A stretch of 64,000 nt of DNA from assembly GCA_036279975.1 (NCBI GenBank), contig DASURP010000018.1:1-64000 (forward strand), in the 5' to 3' direction. This DNA is from 66-474 sp036279975 (GTDB lineage Bacteria > Pseudomonadota > Gammaproteobacteria > Xanthomonadales > Rhodanobacteraceae). Shown here piece after piece: positions 1 through 8,831 of this stretch; position 1 is the stretch's first letter; each line of letters opens with the position of its first letter. Position numbers and translations under genes: made by a program. The notes beneath the pieces were generated by a model. It was not told the DNA's origin, made no database searches, and saw nothing but the letters and a program-made list of their open reading frames with translations.

Positions 1-1
1 A

Positions 2-136
2 GTGGCGGTGCCGGGCAATCCGCTGGACGATATTTCGCTGATGAAAAAGGTGGACTTCGTGATGAAGGCCGGCACGGTATACAAGCAGGGCGACAAGCCC
101 ACCGGTGCCGCGCTGGAATCCAGCCTTGGAATGTGA
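2..136 (+). CDS. Amidohydrolase family protein, C-terminal end (partial)
   Basis: Only the last 44 codons are inside the window; they end at TGA 134-136. The segment reads VAVPGNPLDDISLMKKVDFV followed by a VMKAGTVYK-like strand. That is the typical C-terminal beta-sandwich end of metal-dependent amidohydrolases of the imidazolonepropionase/prolidase-like group, many of which carry a signal peptide. The active site lies outside the window, so the substrate cannot be judged. It ends 25 bases before the thioredoxin gene, so the two may be co-transcribed. Confidence 0.6.
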   Translation: MAVPGNPLDDISLMKKVDFVMKAGTVYKQGDKPTGAALESSLGM

Positions 137-161
137 TCCGCACGCCTCCATTGAATCGTCC

Positions 162-1064
162 ATGAACTCCGTCGCCAAACCCAACAGCGCGGCCCGGCCG
201 GCCGGAACCCACGTGTTCGAAGCCGGCGAGGCCAATTTCGAAGCCGATGTCTTGCAGGCGTCGCTGCAGACGCCGGTGCTGGTGGATTTCTGGGCGACAT
301 GGTGCGGGCCGTGCAAGACGCTAGGCCCGATCCTGGAAAAGCTGGCGGATGAATACGCGGGTGCGTTCAAGCTCGCCAAGGTCGACTGCGACAAGGAGCA
401 GCAGCTCGCCGGGATGTTCGGCGTGCGCAGCATCCCGACGGTGGTACTGATCCAGGGCGGCCAGATCGTGGACGCGTTTTCCGGCGCGCTGCCGGAATCG
501 CAGGTCAAGGAATTCCTGACGCGGCATCGCGTCGAGCCCGCCTCGCGGATCGAGGCGCCGGCGCAGGACGTCCACGAGGACGTGCCCGTCGAAACCCCGC
601 AGGCCGCGGTGGCGCGGATCGAGCAGGCGCTGGTTGCCGACCCGGACAACGCGGGACTGAAGCTCGACCTCGCGCTGGCCCGCGCGCGCAGTGGCGATAC
701 CGCGAACGCGCAGGCCACCCTGGACAGCCTGCCCGTCGACCTGGCCGAAGACGATCGCGCCAAGGCCTTGGCCGCGCTGCTGGCGATGCAGCAATCGTTG
801 GCGAACATACCGCCCGCCACGGAATTGCTGGCGCGCGTGGAGCGTGATCCACGCGATTTCGCCGCCCTGGACGGATTGGCCGTCCGGCAATTGCTGGGCG
901 GCGATGCGGCCGACGCCATGCAGCAGTGGCTCGCGATCCTTGCCGCCGACCGCGGCTGGAAGGAGGGCCTGGCGCGCAAGCGCCTGCTCGACGCGTTCCG
1001 GATCGTGCACGACGAGGCGCTGGTGTCGACCACCCGCCGCAGGATGTCCTCACTGCTGTTCTGA
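162..1064 (+). CDS. Thioredoxin with C-terminal TPR region (CnoX/YbbN-like co-chaperone)
   Basis: A 300-residue protein. The N-terminal thioredoxin fold (about 20-125) carries WCGPC, with the redox cysteines at 48 and 51, and the cis-Pro loop RSIPTVVL. The rest (about 150-300) is alpha-helical, with the tetratricopeptide-like arrays seen in the CnoX/YbbN family. Those proteins act as cytoplasmic thiol-protecting co-chaperones linked to GroEL/DnaK. E. coli CnoX lacks one of the two cysteines; this one keeps both and should be redox-active. I chose ATG 162 because the family starts near there; an in-frame ATG at 105 would overlap the previous gene. No signal peptide is visible. Confidence 0.85.
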   Translation: MNSVAKPNSAARPAGTHVFEAGEANFEADVLQASLQTPVLVDFWATWCGPCKTLGPILEKLADEYAGAFKLAKVDCDKEQQLAGMFGVRSIPTVVLIQGGQIVDAFSGALPESQVKEFLTRHRVEPASRIEAPAQDVHEDVPVETPQAAVARIEQALVADPDNAGLKLDLALARARSGDTANAQATLDSLPVDLAEDDRAKALAALLAMQQSLANIPPATELLARVERDPRDFAALDGLAVRQLLGGDAADAMQQWLAILAADRGWKEGLARKRLLDAFRIVHDEALVSTTRRRMSSLLF

Positions 1065-1121
1065 GGGACGCCGGCAGGCGCGGGCATAATCGGCGCACCC
1101 GACCGCTGCGCCGAGGTTCGC

Positions 1122-1499
1122 ATGTTCCGTCACGTTTTCAGGTACGAGCACCGCAGCGAACCGCTGCTGCCCTGGCGCGCCTTCCTGCTGCGGCGGGTCG
1201 GCAGGACCCTGCTGGTGGGGGCCGTTGCGATCGGCTTGTCGCTGGTCATCGGGATCCTCGGCTACCACCTGACCGAAGGCATGGGCTGGCTGGACGCCTT
1301 CCTGAATGCCGCGATGCTGCTGGGCGGCATGGGCCCGGTGGGCGCCGTGCATACCACGGCAGGCAAACTGTTCGCGGGCCTGTACGCCCTGTACAGCGGA
1401 CTGATCCTGATCGGCGTCGCGGGGCTGCTGCTGGCACCATTCATGCATCGCCTGCTGCACAAATTCCATCTCGAAGGCCACCACGAAGGCAAGGATTGA
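1122..1499 (+). CDS. Small two-helix membrane protein with a pore-loop-like segment
   Basis: A 125-residue protein of unknown function. A basic N-terminus is followed by a first membrane helix (about 30-50), then an amphipathic segment, LDAFLNAAMLLGGMGPVGAV, then a second membrane helix (about 82-108) and a His-rich cytoplasmic tail. The helix/re-entrant loop/helix layout is like a two-TM potassium channel pore, but GGMGP stands where TVGYGD would be, so potassium selectivity is not supported. The channel idea is an inference from topology alone. It lies 57 bases after the thioredoxin gene and 151 before the kinase-like gene. Confidence 0.6.
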   Translation: MFRHVFRYEHRSEPLLPWRAFLLRRVGRTLLVGAVAIGLSLVIGILGYHLTEGMGWLDAFLNAAMLLGGMGPVGAVHTTAGKLFAGLYALYSGLILIGVAGLLLAPFMHRLLHKFHLEGHHEGKD

Positions 1500-1650
1500 C
1501 CACCCGTCCAGCCCAGCACCCCCGCCCTGCCGTGTCCGCGCCGGCGGCGTCTTCGGACTGCCGCAGGAACGCGGACGCGCGTGGCTGCGCACGCCTGCCG
1601 GATCCCCGCCTGATGCCGGGGCCATCGGGCGGATCGTTTGCGCCCCCAGC

Positions 1651-3852
1651 ATGAACCGCGCCGAGGCAAGCCGCATCGAGGTGCCGGGATACCGCATGGT
1701 CCGCCCGGTCGGCGGCAGTGGCGTGGCAACCGTGTACGTGGCGATGCAGCGGTCGCTGGAACGCCAGGTCGCGGTGAAAGTGTTCGATCCGGTGGACATC
1801 GACGCCATCGCGCGCTTCGAACAATTGCTGCGGACCAGCGCGCGGCTCTCGCACCCGCGCATCGTCGGCATCCACCAGATCGGACGCAGCGCGGACGGCC
1901 GCCTGTTCCACTCGATGCCGTTCCTGCTGAGCGCTGAACTCTCGCGGCACAACCTCCGCGCCAGGCCACTCAAGGTCGCCACCCTGCTGCGCGAGGTGCT
2001 GGATGCGCTGGGCTACGCACACCGGCGCGGGATCGTGCACGGTGGCATCAAGCCGTCCAACGTGCTGTTCGACGAGCGCGGGCAGGCGCAGTTGGCCGAT
2101 TTCGGCGTCGCCCGCTGCGCCGCCGAACTCGACCTGCCGCATCCCCAGGCGGCCGCCTACCTCAGCCCGGAACAGGCGCGTGGCAACCCGCCCGGCCAGC
2201 GTTCGGATTTGTACAGCGTCGGGGTGACGGCCTATCGGCTGCTCACGGGATCGCTCCCGTACGAAGGCGAGGATGCGGTCGCCACCGCCATCGCGCACGT
2301 CGAGCAACCCATCCCGCGGCTGCCGCCCAGGGTGGGCGCCTGGCAGGGGTGGATCGACAAGGCCCTTGCCAAGGCGCCGGAGCAGCGTTTCCAGAGCGTG
2401 CAGGAAATGACCGAGGCGTTGCAGGCCATCGACGGGCAACGCCGAAGCGGGACGCCCCAGCGCAGCGTGCGCCTGCGCTTGCCGGGATGGACGATTGCGG
2501 GTGCGGCGGCGCTGCTCGCCGCGCTGGTCGCCGTGGCAGGCTGGGCGGCGTGGGCGCGGCTGCGGGTCCCGGTTGCCCCGCCCGGGCCCACGTCCGTCAC
2601 GATCGCGGCAGCCCACCCCGCCCCGGGCACCAGCACGCCCACCCAGCCTGCGCAGCCGGCGCCCGCCGTCAGTGCCGTGGCACTCCGTACCGAACGCATC
2701 CAGGGCCTGATTGCCAATGCCGACACGCTGCGCGCGGGCGGCCATCTGTTTTCGCCGTCCAGCGGCAACGCCGCCGAGCAATACCTTGCCGCGCTGCTGC
2801 TCGACCCGGGCAACCCGCACGCCGTCGCGGGCATCGACGCGATGCTGGCGACCCTGCGCGACCGGCTGCAGCGCAGCTGGCGCGCGGGCGACCTGACGCA
2901 AGCGAAGACGCTGCTGCAGCGCTGCGACCTGCTCGCGCTGCACGCCAGCCCGGCGGCAACCCGCAGGTGGCGCGCACAACGCGGCGACCTGGCAGAAACC
3001 GTCGGCGCTGCCGTCGCCAGGGCTGCGCACGACCACGACCCCGAGCGGCTCGACACGCTGCAAGCCCTCGCCGAAGCGCTGCCCGCGACCTACCCCGCGG
3101 GGCTGGACTGGGCCACGGCTGAACGCATCGCCGCGATACCCGCCGCGGGGGAGCGGTTGCACGACGCCGGCGGCCCGCTACTCGTTTACGTGCCGGCCGC
3201 CGGCAAGGCGCCCGCGTTCGCAATCGCGCGGGTCGAAGTGACCCGTGCCGACTATGCAAGATTCGTGCAGGCGACCAACCACAGCAGCGCGCACTGCCGC
3301 ATCGCCTACCATCCATTTTCGCGCCTGCGCGGTCTCAGCTGGCGCGCGCCGGGTTTCACCCAAACCGGCGACCATCCGGTGGTGTGCGTAAGCTGGAAGG
3401 ACGCCACGGCCTACGCTGCGTGGCTGTCGAAGACCACCGGCGAGCCCTACCGGCTGCCCAGCGGCGGCGAATGGCTGCGTGCGGCGCAAGGCGTCCCGAA
3501 GGACGGTCCCTGCCAGCTCGGCAACATCGACGACGCCAGCCGCCACGGGGTCATGGACAGCGACCGCCTCGCGTGCAGCGACGGCGCGGCGCAGACCGCA
3601 CCGGTCGGGCGCTACGCCGCCAGCGGCGTCGGCGCCTACGACCTGTATGGCAACGTCAGCGAATGGCTGGCCGGCGGCGGTGCGGGCGAGCGCGTGTTCC
3701 GCGGCATGTCCTGGCGCGACGGCAGCAAGCAGTCGCCGCTCGATCGCGAGGGCACGGCCGACTCCGACATCGGCTACACCAACGTGGGTTTTCGCGTGCT
3801 GCGGGTCATCGACGCCGCGCACCCCGTCCCGCGCGCCGGTTCCGGCGCCTGA
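1651..3852 (+). CDS. Degenerate Ser/Thr protein kinase fused to an FGE/SUMF1-like domain
   Basis: A 733-residue single-pass membrane protein. Residues 13-265 are a Hanks-type kinase fold, with ATP-binding Lys43, DFG at 150-152 and SPEQARG in the activation segment. Several key residues are changed. The glycine loop reads GGSGVATVY, the alphaC Glu position is Leu59, and the catalytic HRD loop reads HGGIKPSN (130-137), so the catalytic Asp is Gly132. A membrane helix follows (about 277-300), then a helical TPR-like region, then a formylglycine-generating-enzyme-type domain (about 510-720) with VSWKDATAYAAWL, RLPSGGEW, YDLYGNVSEW and GFRVLRV. The kinase side should be cytoplasmic and the FGE-like side periplasmic. 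The family is normally a signalling receptor kinase; here a non-catalytic or weakly catalytic scaffold is more likely. Confidence 0.85.
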   Translation: MNRAEASRIEVPGYRMVRPVGGSGVATVYVAMQRSLERQVAVKVFDPVDIDAIARFEQLLRTSARLSHPRIVGIHQIGRSADGRLFHSMPFLLSAELSRHNLRARPLKVATLLREVLDALGYAHRRGIVHGGIKPSNVLFDERGQAQLADFGVARCAAELDLPHPQAAAYLSPEQARGNPPGQRSDLYSVGVTAYRLLTGSLPYEGEDAVATAIAHVEQPIPRLPPRVGAWQGWIDKALAKAPEQRFQSVQEMTEALQAIDGQRRSGTPQRSVRLRLPGWTIAGAAALLAALVAVAGWAAWARLRVPVAPPGPTSVTIAAAHPAPGTSTPTQPAQPAPAVSAVALRTERIQGLIANADTLRAGGHLFSPSSGNAAEQYLAALLLDPGNPHAVAGIDAMLATLRDRLQRSWRAGDLTQAKTLLQRCDLLALHASPAATRRWRAQRGDLAETVGAAVARAAHDHDPERLDTLQALAEALPATYPAGLDWATAERIAAIPAAGERLHDAGGPLLVYVPAAGKAPAFAIARVEVTRADYARFVQATNHSSAHCRIAYHPFSRLRGLSWRAPGFTQTGDHPVVCVSWKDATAYAAWLSKTTGEPYRLPSGGEWLRAAQGVPKDGPCQLGNIDDASRHGVMDSDRLACSDGAAQTAPVGRYAASGVGAYDLYGNVSEWLAGGGAGERVFRGMSWRDGSKQSPLDREGTADSDIGYTNVGFRVLRVIDAAHPVPRAGSGA

Positions 3853-3987
3853 AACTTGCCTGCGCGAATGTGCCCGCCTCGCCGGGCATGACTTGTGGCG
3901 TATGAACTTGGCGGGCCGGGCGCGCATACTCGGGCGTTCCGGGCGTGCCAACGCGTCCGACCCACTACCAGGCCATCGGGAACGTCC

Positions 3988-5631
3988 ATGAAAGCCAACC
4001 GCCTCGCCATCGCCCTCGCATCCTTGCTGCTGTGCAGCGCGCCCGCCTTCTCCGCCACGCCGCCCGCCAGTGCCGGTACGTCGGCGCAAGCCTCCGGCAA
4101 CGGGCAAACCGAAAGCCTGGTCCAGAAACTGATGAAGCCGATGTCGTCCACGACCACCGGCACCGTCACCGTGGAAGGCAAGGCGATCAGCTACAAGGCC
4201 GTCGCAGGCACGCTGGTGGTGGACGGCACCGGTTCCAAGGAATCCACGCCGGAAGTCGCGATGAGCTACTTCGCGTATTTCAAGCAGGGCGCCGATGCGT
4301 CGAAGCGTCCGATCACCTTCATCTACAACGGCGGCCCCGGTTCCTCGACGGTGTGGCTGCACATGGGCGCGTGGGGCCCGAAGCGCGTCGTGACCAACGA
4401 CGACACCCACACCCCGGCCGCGCCCTACCAACTGGTCAACAACGACTTCAGCCTGCTGGATGCGAGCGACCTGGTGTTCATCGACATGCCTGGCACCGGC
4501 TTCGGGCGCCTGCTGCCGCAGGGCAAGGACGACGCGGCGCGTGCGCAGGACCGCAAGCAACTGGCCAAGCAGATCTGGGGCATCGACGGCGACGCGCAAA
4601 CCTTCTCGCGCTTCATCACCAAGTTCCTGTCCACCTACAACCGCTGGAATTCGCCGAAATACCTGTTCGGCGAAAGCTACGGCACCACCCGCTCGGCGGT
4701 GCTTTCCTACATCCTGGAAACGCGGGACAACATCGACCTGAACGGCGTGATCCTGCTGTCGCAGATCCTCGACTTCGGCACCAGCGTCGACGGCGCGGAC
4801 ATGGACCCGGGCAACGACCTGCCCTACGTGCTGGCGCTGCCGACCTATGCCGCGACCGCGTGGTACCACCGCAAGCTGCCGAAGTACGACGGCGAGAAAC
4901 TCGGGAAGCTGCTGCAGGACTCGATCCAGTTCGCCAGGACCGATTACCGCGATGCACTGTATGCAGGCTCGACGCTCAGTCCGGCGAAGGAGAAGGAAAT
5001 CGCCGTCAAGCTGCACGACTTCACCGGCCTGCCGGTCGATTACCTGGTGAAGGCCGACCTGCGCGTCACCGGCGGCATGTTCGAGCACGAGCTGCAGAAC
5101 GGCACCGACACCACCACCGGCCGCCTCGACACCCGCTTCTCGGGCCCCAGCATGGACCCGCTCGGCAAGGAGTCCGATTACGACCCGCAATCCGCGGCGA
5201 TCAGTTCGGCCTACGTGTCGGCGTTCAACGACTACGTCCGCAGTGAGCTCAAGTTCGGCGACGGCATGAAATACCGCCCGTCGGTGTACGGCGCGGACGA
5301 CTTCCACTGGGACTTCAAGCACAAGCAGCCCGGCATGCACTTCGCGTGGCCGAACGTCAACGTGATCCGCGACCTCGCTGCCGCGATGAAGTACAACCCG
5401 AACCTCAAGGTGATGATGAACGGCGGCTTCTATGACCTCGCCACACCGTTCTACGCGGCGACCTACGAACTGGAGCACATGCCGATCCCGGAAAGCCTGC
5501 GCAAGAACATCACCTATGCGTTCTACCCGTCGGGCCACATGGTCTACGCGCACATCCCCTCGCTCGAGATGCTGCACGACAACGTCGCCAAATTCATCTA
5601 CGCGACCGACAACCAGGGCGGCGACAAGTAA
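3988..5631 (+). CDS. Secreted serine carboxypeptidase-like protein, peptidase family S10
   Basis: A 547-residue protein with a Sec signal peptide (about 1-23, ending AFS-A). The S10 hallmarks are present: NGGPGSSTVW (oxyanion region, 114-123), nucleophile Ser230 in GESYG, Asp482 in FYDLATP and His516 in PSGHMVY. Family members release C-terminal residues from peptides; this one should act in the periplasm or outside the cell. I chose ATG 3988 because it opens directly onto the signal peptide; the upstream in-frame codons have no such feature. A strong intrinsic terminator follows the gene. Confidence 0.85.
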   Translation: MKANRLAIALASLLLCSAPAFSATPPASAGTSAQASGNGQTESLVQKLMKPMSSTTTGTVTVEGKAISYKAVAGTLVVDGTGSKESTPEVAMSYFAYFKQGADASKRPITFIYNGGPGSSTVWLHMGAWGPKRVVTNDDTHTPAAPYQLVNNDFSLLDASDLVFIDMPGTGFGRLLPQGKDDAARAQDRKQLAKQIWGIDGDAQTFSRFITKFLSTYNRWNSPKYLFGESYGTTRSAVLSYILETRDNIDLNGVILLSQILDFGTSVDGADMDPGNDLPYVLALPTYAATAWYHRKLPKYDGEKLGKLLQDSIQFARTDYRDALYAGSTLSPAKEKEIAVKLHDFTGLPVDYLVKADLRVTGGMFEHELQNGTDTTTGRLDTRFSGPSMDPLGKESDYDPQSAAISSAYVSAFNDYVRSELKFGDGMKYRPSVYGADDFHWDFKHKQPGMHFAWPNVNVIRDLAAAMKYNPNLKVMMNGGFYDLATPFYAATYELEHMPIPESLRKNITYAFYPSGHMVYAHIPSLEMLHDNVAKFIYATDNQGGDK

Positions 5632-5659
5632 TCCATCCCCTGAAAGTGGAACCCTGCAG

Positions 5660-5690
5660 CCGGCGCGATGGAAATCGCGCCGGTTTTTTT
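5660..5690 (+). terminator. Intrinsic terminator after the S10 peptidase gene
   Basis: A perfect 10-bp stem (5660-5669 with 5674-5683), a GGAA loop and seven T residues (5684-5690). It begins 28 bases after the stop codon of the peptidase gene, so that gene is probably a single transcription unit. Confidence 0.9.
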
Positions 5691-5854
5691 CATGCCGCGT
5701 CCACCCGCATTCGCAACGTCGCCGGCTCGGCGTGCCACGCATGGTCCTTCCCGATCGCTTGACCCATGATTCGCGGCGGATGGAAAAAATCATGCCGCGT
5801 CACGACCGCCGCCGCGTCCATCGCCTACAATGCCCGGATCCTGGGGAAACCGCC

Positions 5855-6544
5855 GTGGCCGCACCCGCCCTCCACGTCAAGCGCTATCTGATCACGGGCC
5901 TGTTGGCCTTCATCCCGGTGTGGATCACCTGGGTGGTGTTCAAGTTCGTGTTCACGCTGCTCGCGGGCGTGGGTGCGCCGCTGGTGAGCGGCATCATCGA
6001 ACTGGTCGGGCTTGGCCTGCCACGCGCCGCGCAGGAGCTGCACCGCGACTGGATCGTGTCGATCCTCGCCTTCATCCTCACCCTCGTCGCGCTGTACCTG
6101 CTCGGCTGGCTGTCCACCCGCGTGATCGGGCGGCGCATCCTCGGCCGGATCGACCGCGTGCTGCAGCGCCTGCCGCTGGTCCACACGATCTACGGCAGCG
6201 TCAAGAAGCTGATGACGCTGATGCGCAACAAGCCTGGCGGCACCCAGCGCGTGGTGCTGATCGACTTCCCGTCGCCGCAACTGAAATCCATCGGTTTCGT
6301 GACCCGCACCTTCATCGACGCGGCGGGGCGCGAAATCGCCGCGGTGTACGTGCCGACCACCCCGAACCCGACCGGCGGCTATCTCGAACTGGTGCCGACC
6401 GACCGGCTGGTCGCGACCGACTGGAGCATGGACCAGGCGATGGCCTTCATCGTGTCGGGCGGCGCGGTCGGCCCGGAACGCTTGCCGGATATCACGGGCG
6501 ATAGGATGCGCCAGCCCGCGGTCGCCGCCCGGATCGAACCATGA
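5855..6544 (+). CDS. DUF502 family inner-membrane protein
   Basis: A 229-residue protein. It opens with KRYLITGLLAFIPVWITWVV, the typical DUF502 N-terminus and first membrane helix, with a second hydrophobic stretch around residues 65-90. The soluble part carries GSVKKL, VVLIDFPSPQ, TTPNPTGGYLELVP and a late FIVSGGAVGPE segment, all typical of DUF502. Its function is unknown. GTG 5855 is preferred because the purine-rich GGGGAAAC sits 6-12 bases upstream and it places the family N-terminus at the start; an ATG further upstream would add a basic tail. The stop overlaps the next ATG (ATGA), so translation is coupled to the 2H phosphoesterase gene. Confidence 0.75.
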   Translation: MAAPALHVKRYLITGLLAFIPVWITWVVFKFVFTLLAGVGAPLVSGIIELVGLGLPRAAQELHRDWIVSILAFILTLVALYLLGWLSTRVIGRRILGRIDRVLQRLPLVHTIYGSVKKLMTLMRNKPGGTQRVVLIDFPSPQLKSIGFVTRTFIDAAGREIAAVYVPTTPNPTGGYLELVPTDRLVATDWSMDQAMAFIVSGGAVGPERLPDITGDRMRQPAVAARIEP

Positions 6545-7125
6545 GTGCGGCGGCGCCAGCCGACCCGGCCAACGACACGCGTTGCTTCCTCGCGCTGCTG
6601 CCCGACGCGGCCGGAGTGCTGGCCCTGCAACGTTGCCGCGCCAGCGTGGAGCGCGCAATCACCGGCGCCACGCGCGGGGTGCGCTGGCTCGATCCCGCCT
6701 CCCTGCACCTGACCCTGCGCTTCCTCGGGGCTTCCAGCAGCGCACAAATCGAGTACCTCAAGCACATCCTGCCGACCCTGGCGTCCGGACTGCCCGCGTT
6801 GGCGGGCCTGCGCTACGGGGTCTGGCCCAATCGCGCGCGCCCGCGCATGCTGGTGCTGGAGCTCGCTGCCGATGCCAGCCTGTCCGGCCTCGTGCACGAG
6901 TGCGAAATGCAGGCCCGCAAGGCCGGCTTCGAACCCGAGCCCCGCGGGTTCCGCGCGCATGTGACGCTGGCAAGGCTGCGTCCGGGCTGCGGATTCGGCA
7001 TCCTGCCCAATCCGCCGTCCGCGCTCACCTTCGACACGATCGCATTGATGCGCAGCACATTGGTGCAGCCTTCGGCGACATACACGGAACTGGCGCGGGC
7101 ATCGCTCGCGCGAGCCGCCCCGTAA
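6541..7125 (+). CDS. thpR: RNA 2',3'-cyclic phosphodiesterase (2H/LigT family)
   Basis: A 194-residue member of the 2H phosphoesterase superfamily. Both catalytic HxT motifs are present: HLTLRFLG with His56/Thr58 and HVTLARL with His140/Thr142. The length is close to E. coli ThpR (about 176 residues). The enzyme opens 2',3'-cyclic phosphates on RNA ends; the bacterial family was first described as a 2'-5' RNA ligase. It is coupled to the upstream DUF502 gene by a 4-base overlap. Confidence 0.85.
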   Translation: MSAAAPADPANDTRCFLALLPDAAGVLALQRCRASVERAITGATRGVRWLDPASLHLTLRFLGASSSAQIEYLKHILPTLASGLPALAGLRYGVWPNRARPRMLVLELAADASLSGLVHECEMQARKAGFEPEPRGFRAHVTLARLRPGCGFGILPNPPSALTFDTIALMRSTLVQPSATYTELARASLARAAP

Positions 7126-7127
7126 TC

Positions 7128-7212
7128 CGCGTGGCCCGGATGAAATCGCAAGGCGACGGGATCCGGGGTGATCAGCGATCCCGGATTCCGCTGCGCTCCA
7201 CCCAGGTTACGG
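7128..7212. repeat. Candidate intergenic repeat with hairpin between convergent genes
   Basis: This spacer between two convergent genes reads as CCCGGATGAAATCGCAAGGC... and ...CCCGGATTCCGCTGCGCTCC. It holds an ATCCGGG/CCCGGAT inverted pair around a 12-base loop. The wording is like intergenic repeats I know from many proteobacteria (CCCGGATTCCGCTGCGCTCC modules). No second copy was noticed in this window, so the assignment rests on recall. It may also act as a two-way transcription stop. Confidence 0.4.
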
Positions 7213-7221
7213 ATCTCGGGA

Positions 7222-8640
7222 TTACACCGTCACACGTGTGCCCGGCATCGGCAGCGTCACCCTGCTGCCCCACCTCGCCTCGAGTTCATCGGCCAGTTTC
7301 GCGCGGCCGGGATCCTCGCCGTGGACCAGGCATACCGGCGGATGCCCGGCGATCCTGCCATACCAGTCCGCCAGACCGTCCCTGTCGGCGTGGGCTGACA
7401 ACCCGCCCACCGTGTGCACCCGCGCACGCACCGGAATCTCGTCACCGAACAGCCGCACCTGCTTCGCGCCATCCACGATGATGCGCCCCAGCGTGCCGTT
7501 GGCCTGGTAGCCGACGAACACGATGTGCGCGGCGGGGTTGGCGAGGTTGTGGCGAAGGTGGTGGCGGATGCGTCCACCCGTGCACATGCCCGAACCCGCG
7601 ATGATCACCGCGTGGTGGTGGATGGCGTTGATCTTGCGCGAATCGGCGCCATCAGCGCTGAAGGTGAGGTTGGGCAGCCGCAACGGGCGCGGGCGCGTGT
7701 CCCAGAGTTTTTTTGCCGCGCGGTCGAACAGGCCCTCGTGGCGATCGTAGGCATCGGTGACGCGGATCGCCATCGGGCTGTCGAGGAACATCCGGAATGC
7801 GCCCAGGTTCCACGCATCGAAATGCTCGGCGAAGAAATACAGCAGTTCCTGGGTGCGCCCGACCGCGAAGGCCGGGATCACCACGTTGCCGCCATCCTTG
7901 TGCGCGGCGGCGAAGATCGACGCGAGCTCGGTGATGGTGTCCTCGCGTGAACGATGCAGGCGATCGCCATAGGTCGATTCCATCACCACCAGGTTGGCGT
8001 CGGGCACCGGCGCGGGATCGCACAGGATCGGGGTGTGGGTTGGGCCAAGATCGCCGCTGAAGGCGAGTTTGCGCGTGCTGCCGCCTTCGCGGGCAGCAAG
8101 TTCGACCGACGCCGAACCCAGGATGTGGCCCGCATCGCGCAGGGTCAACGTGATCCCCGGCAGGATTTCCTGCGGCGCGCCATAGCCGACCGGCCGCATC
8201 GATTTGCCCGCGGCCTCCACGTCGTCCTGGGTGTACAGCGGCACCACGGGCTTTTGTCCCGGCCGCAAGTTCCGGTTGTCCCACTCGGCATCCATCGCGG
8301 CGATGCTCGCGCTATCGGCCAGCATGATCGCAGCCAGGTCGATGGTCGCGGGGTGGGTGTGGATCGGCCCCGCGAACCCGCGCTTCACCAGCAGCGGCAC
8401 GCGCCCGGTGTGGTCGATGTGCGCGTGGCTAAGCACCAGCACGTCGATCGACTTCGGATCGAACGGAAAATCGGCGGCATTGCGCTCATCCGCCCCGCTT
8501 TCGCCCTGCGGGCGATTCGGCTGTCCCTGGCGCTCACCCTGTACCATCCCGCAATCCAGCAGCACGCGCTTGCCCGCGACTTCGACCAGGTGGCACGAGC
8601 CGGTCACCTCGCCCGCTGCGCCGTGGAACACGATGTCCAT
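7222..8640 (-). CDS. MBL-fold metallo-hydrolase, CPSF73/Ysh1-type RNA-processing family
   Basis: A 472-residue cytoplasmic protein. The beta-lactamase fold opens with MDIVFHGAAGEVTGSCHLVE and holds the metal site HAHIDH (His72, His74, Asp76, His77). It has a beta-CASP domain, the GSGMCTGGRI strand, and the late histidine motifs HTVGGLSAHAD and CLVHGE, all typical of the Ysh1/CPSF73-like exonuclease group. The expected activity is two-zinc RNA hydrolysis; its bacterial role is not established. ATG 8640 is preferred because AGGGG lies 7 bases upstream and the family N-terminus starts there. It is transcribed away from the M13 peptidase gene. Confidence 0.85.
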   Translation of the reverse strand: MDIVFHGAAGEVTGSCHLVEVAGKRVLLDCGMVQGERQGQPNRPQGESGADERNAADFPFDPKSIDVLVLSHAHIDHTGRVPLLVKRGFAGPIHTHPATIDLAAIMLADSASIAAMDAEWDNRNLRPGQKPVVPLYTQDDVEAAGKSMRPVGYGAPQEILPGITLTLRDAGHILGSASVELAAREGGSTRKLAFSGDLGPTHTPILCDPAPVPDANLVVMESTYGDRLHRSREDTITELASIFAAAHKDGGNVVIPAFAVGRTQELLYFFAEHFDAWNLGAFRMFLDSPMAIRVTDAYDRHEGLFDRAAKKLWDTRPRPLRLPNLTFSADGADSRKINAIHHHAVIIAGSGMCTGGRIRHHLRHNLANPAAHIVFVGYQANGTLGRIIVDGAKQVRLFGDEIPVRARVHTVGGLSAHADRDGLADWYGRIAGHPPVCLVHGEDPGRAKLADELEARWGSRVTLPMPGTRVTV

Positions 8641-8831
8641 GCAATGCCCCTGCGATCCGGTGTCCCCGCAGTATGCGGTGGCCCGGCCACAACGCAAGCT
8701 CAGCCCCGCGCACACCCATGACTAACGGACTAGCCCCGTGCAGCGTGGCGGATTGCTGGCACAATCGGTGGTTCTGACCACACGCGCCGAGCGCGGTGGC
8801 GACCGATTCGCAACACCAAAGGACTCTGCAC

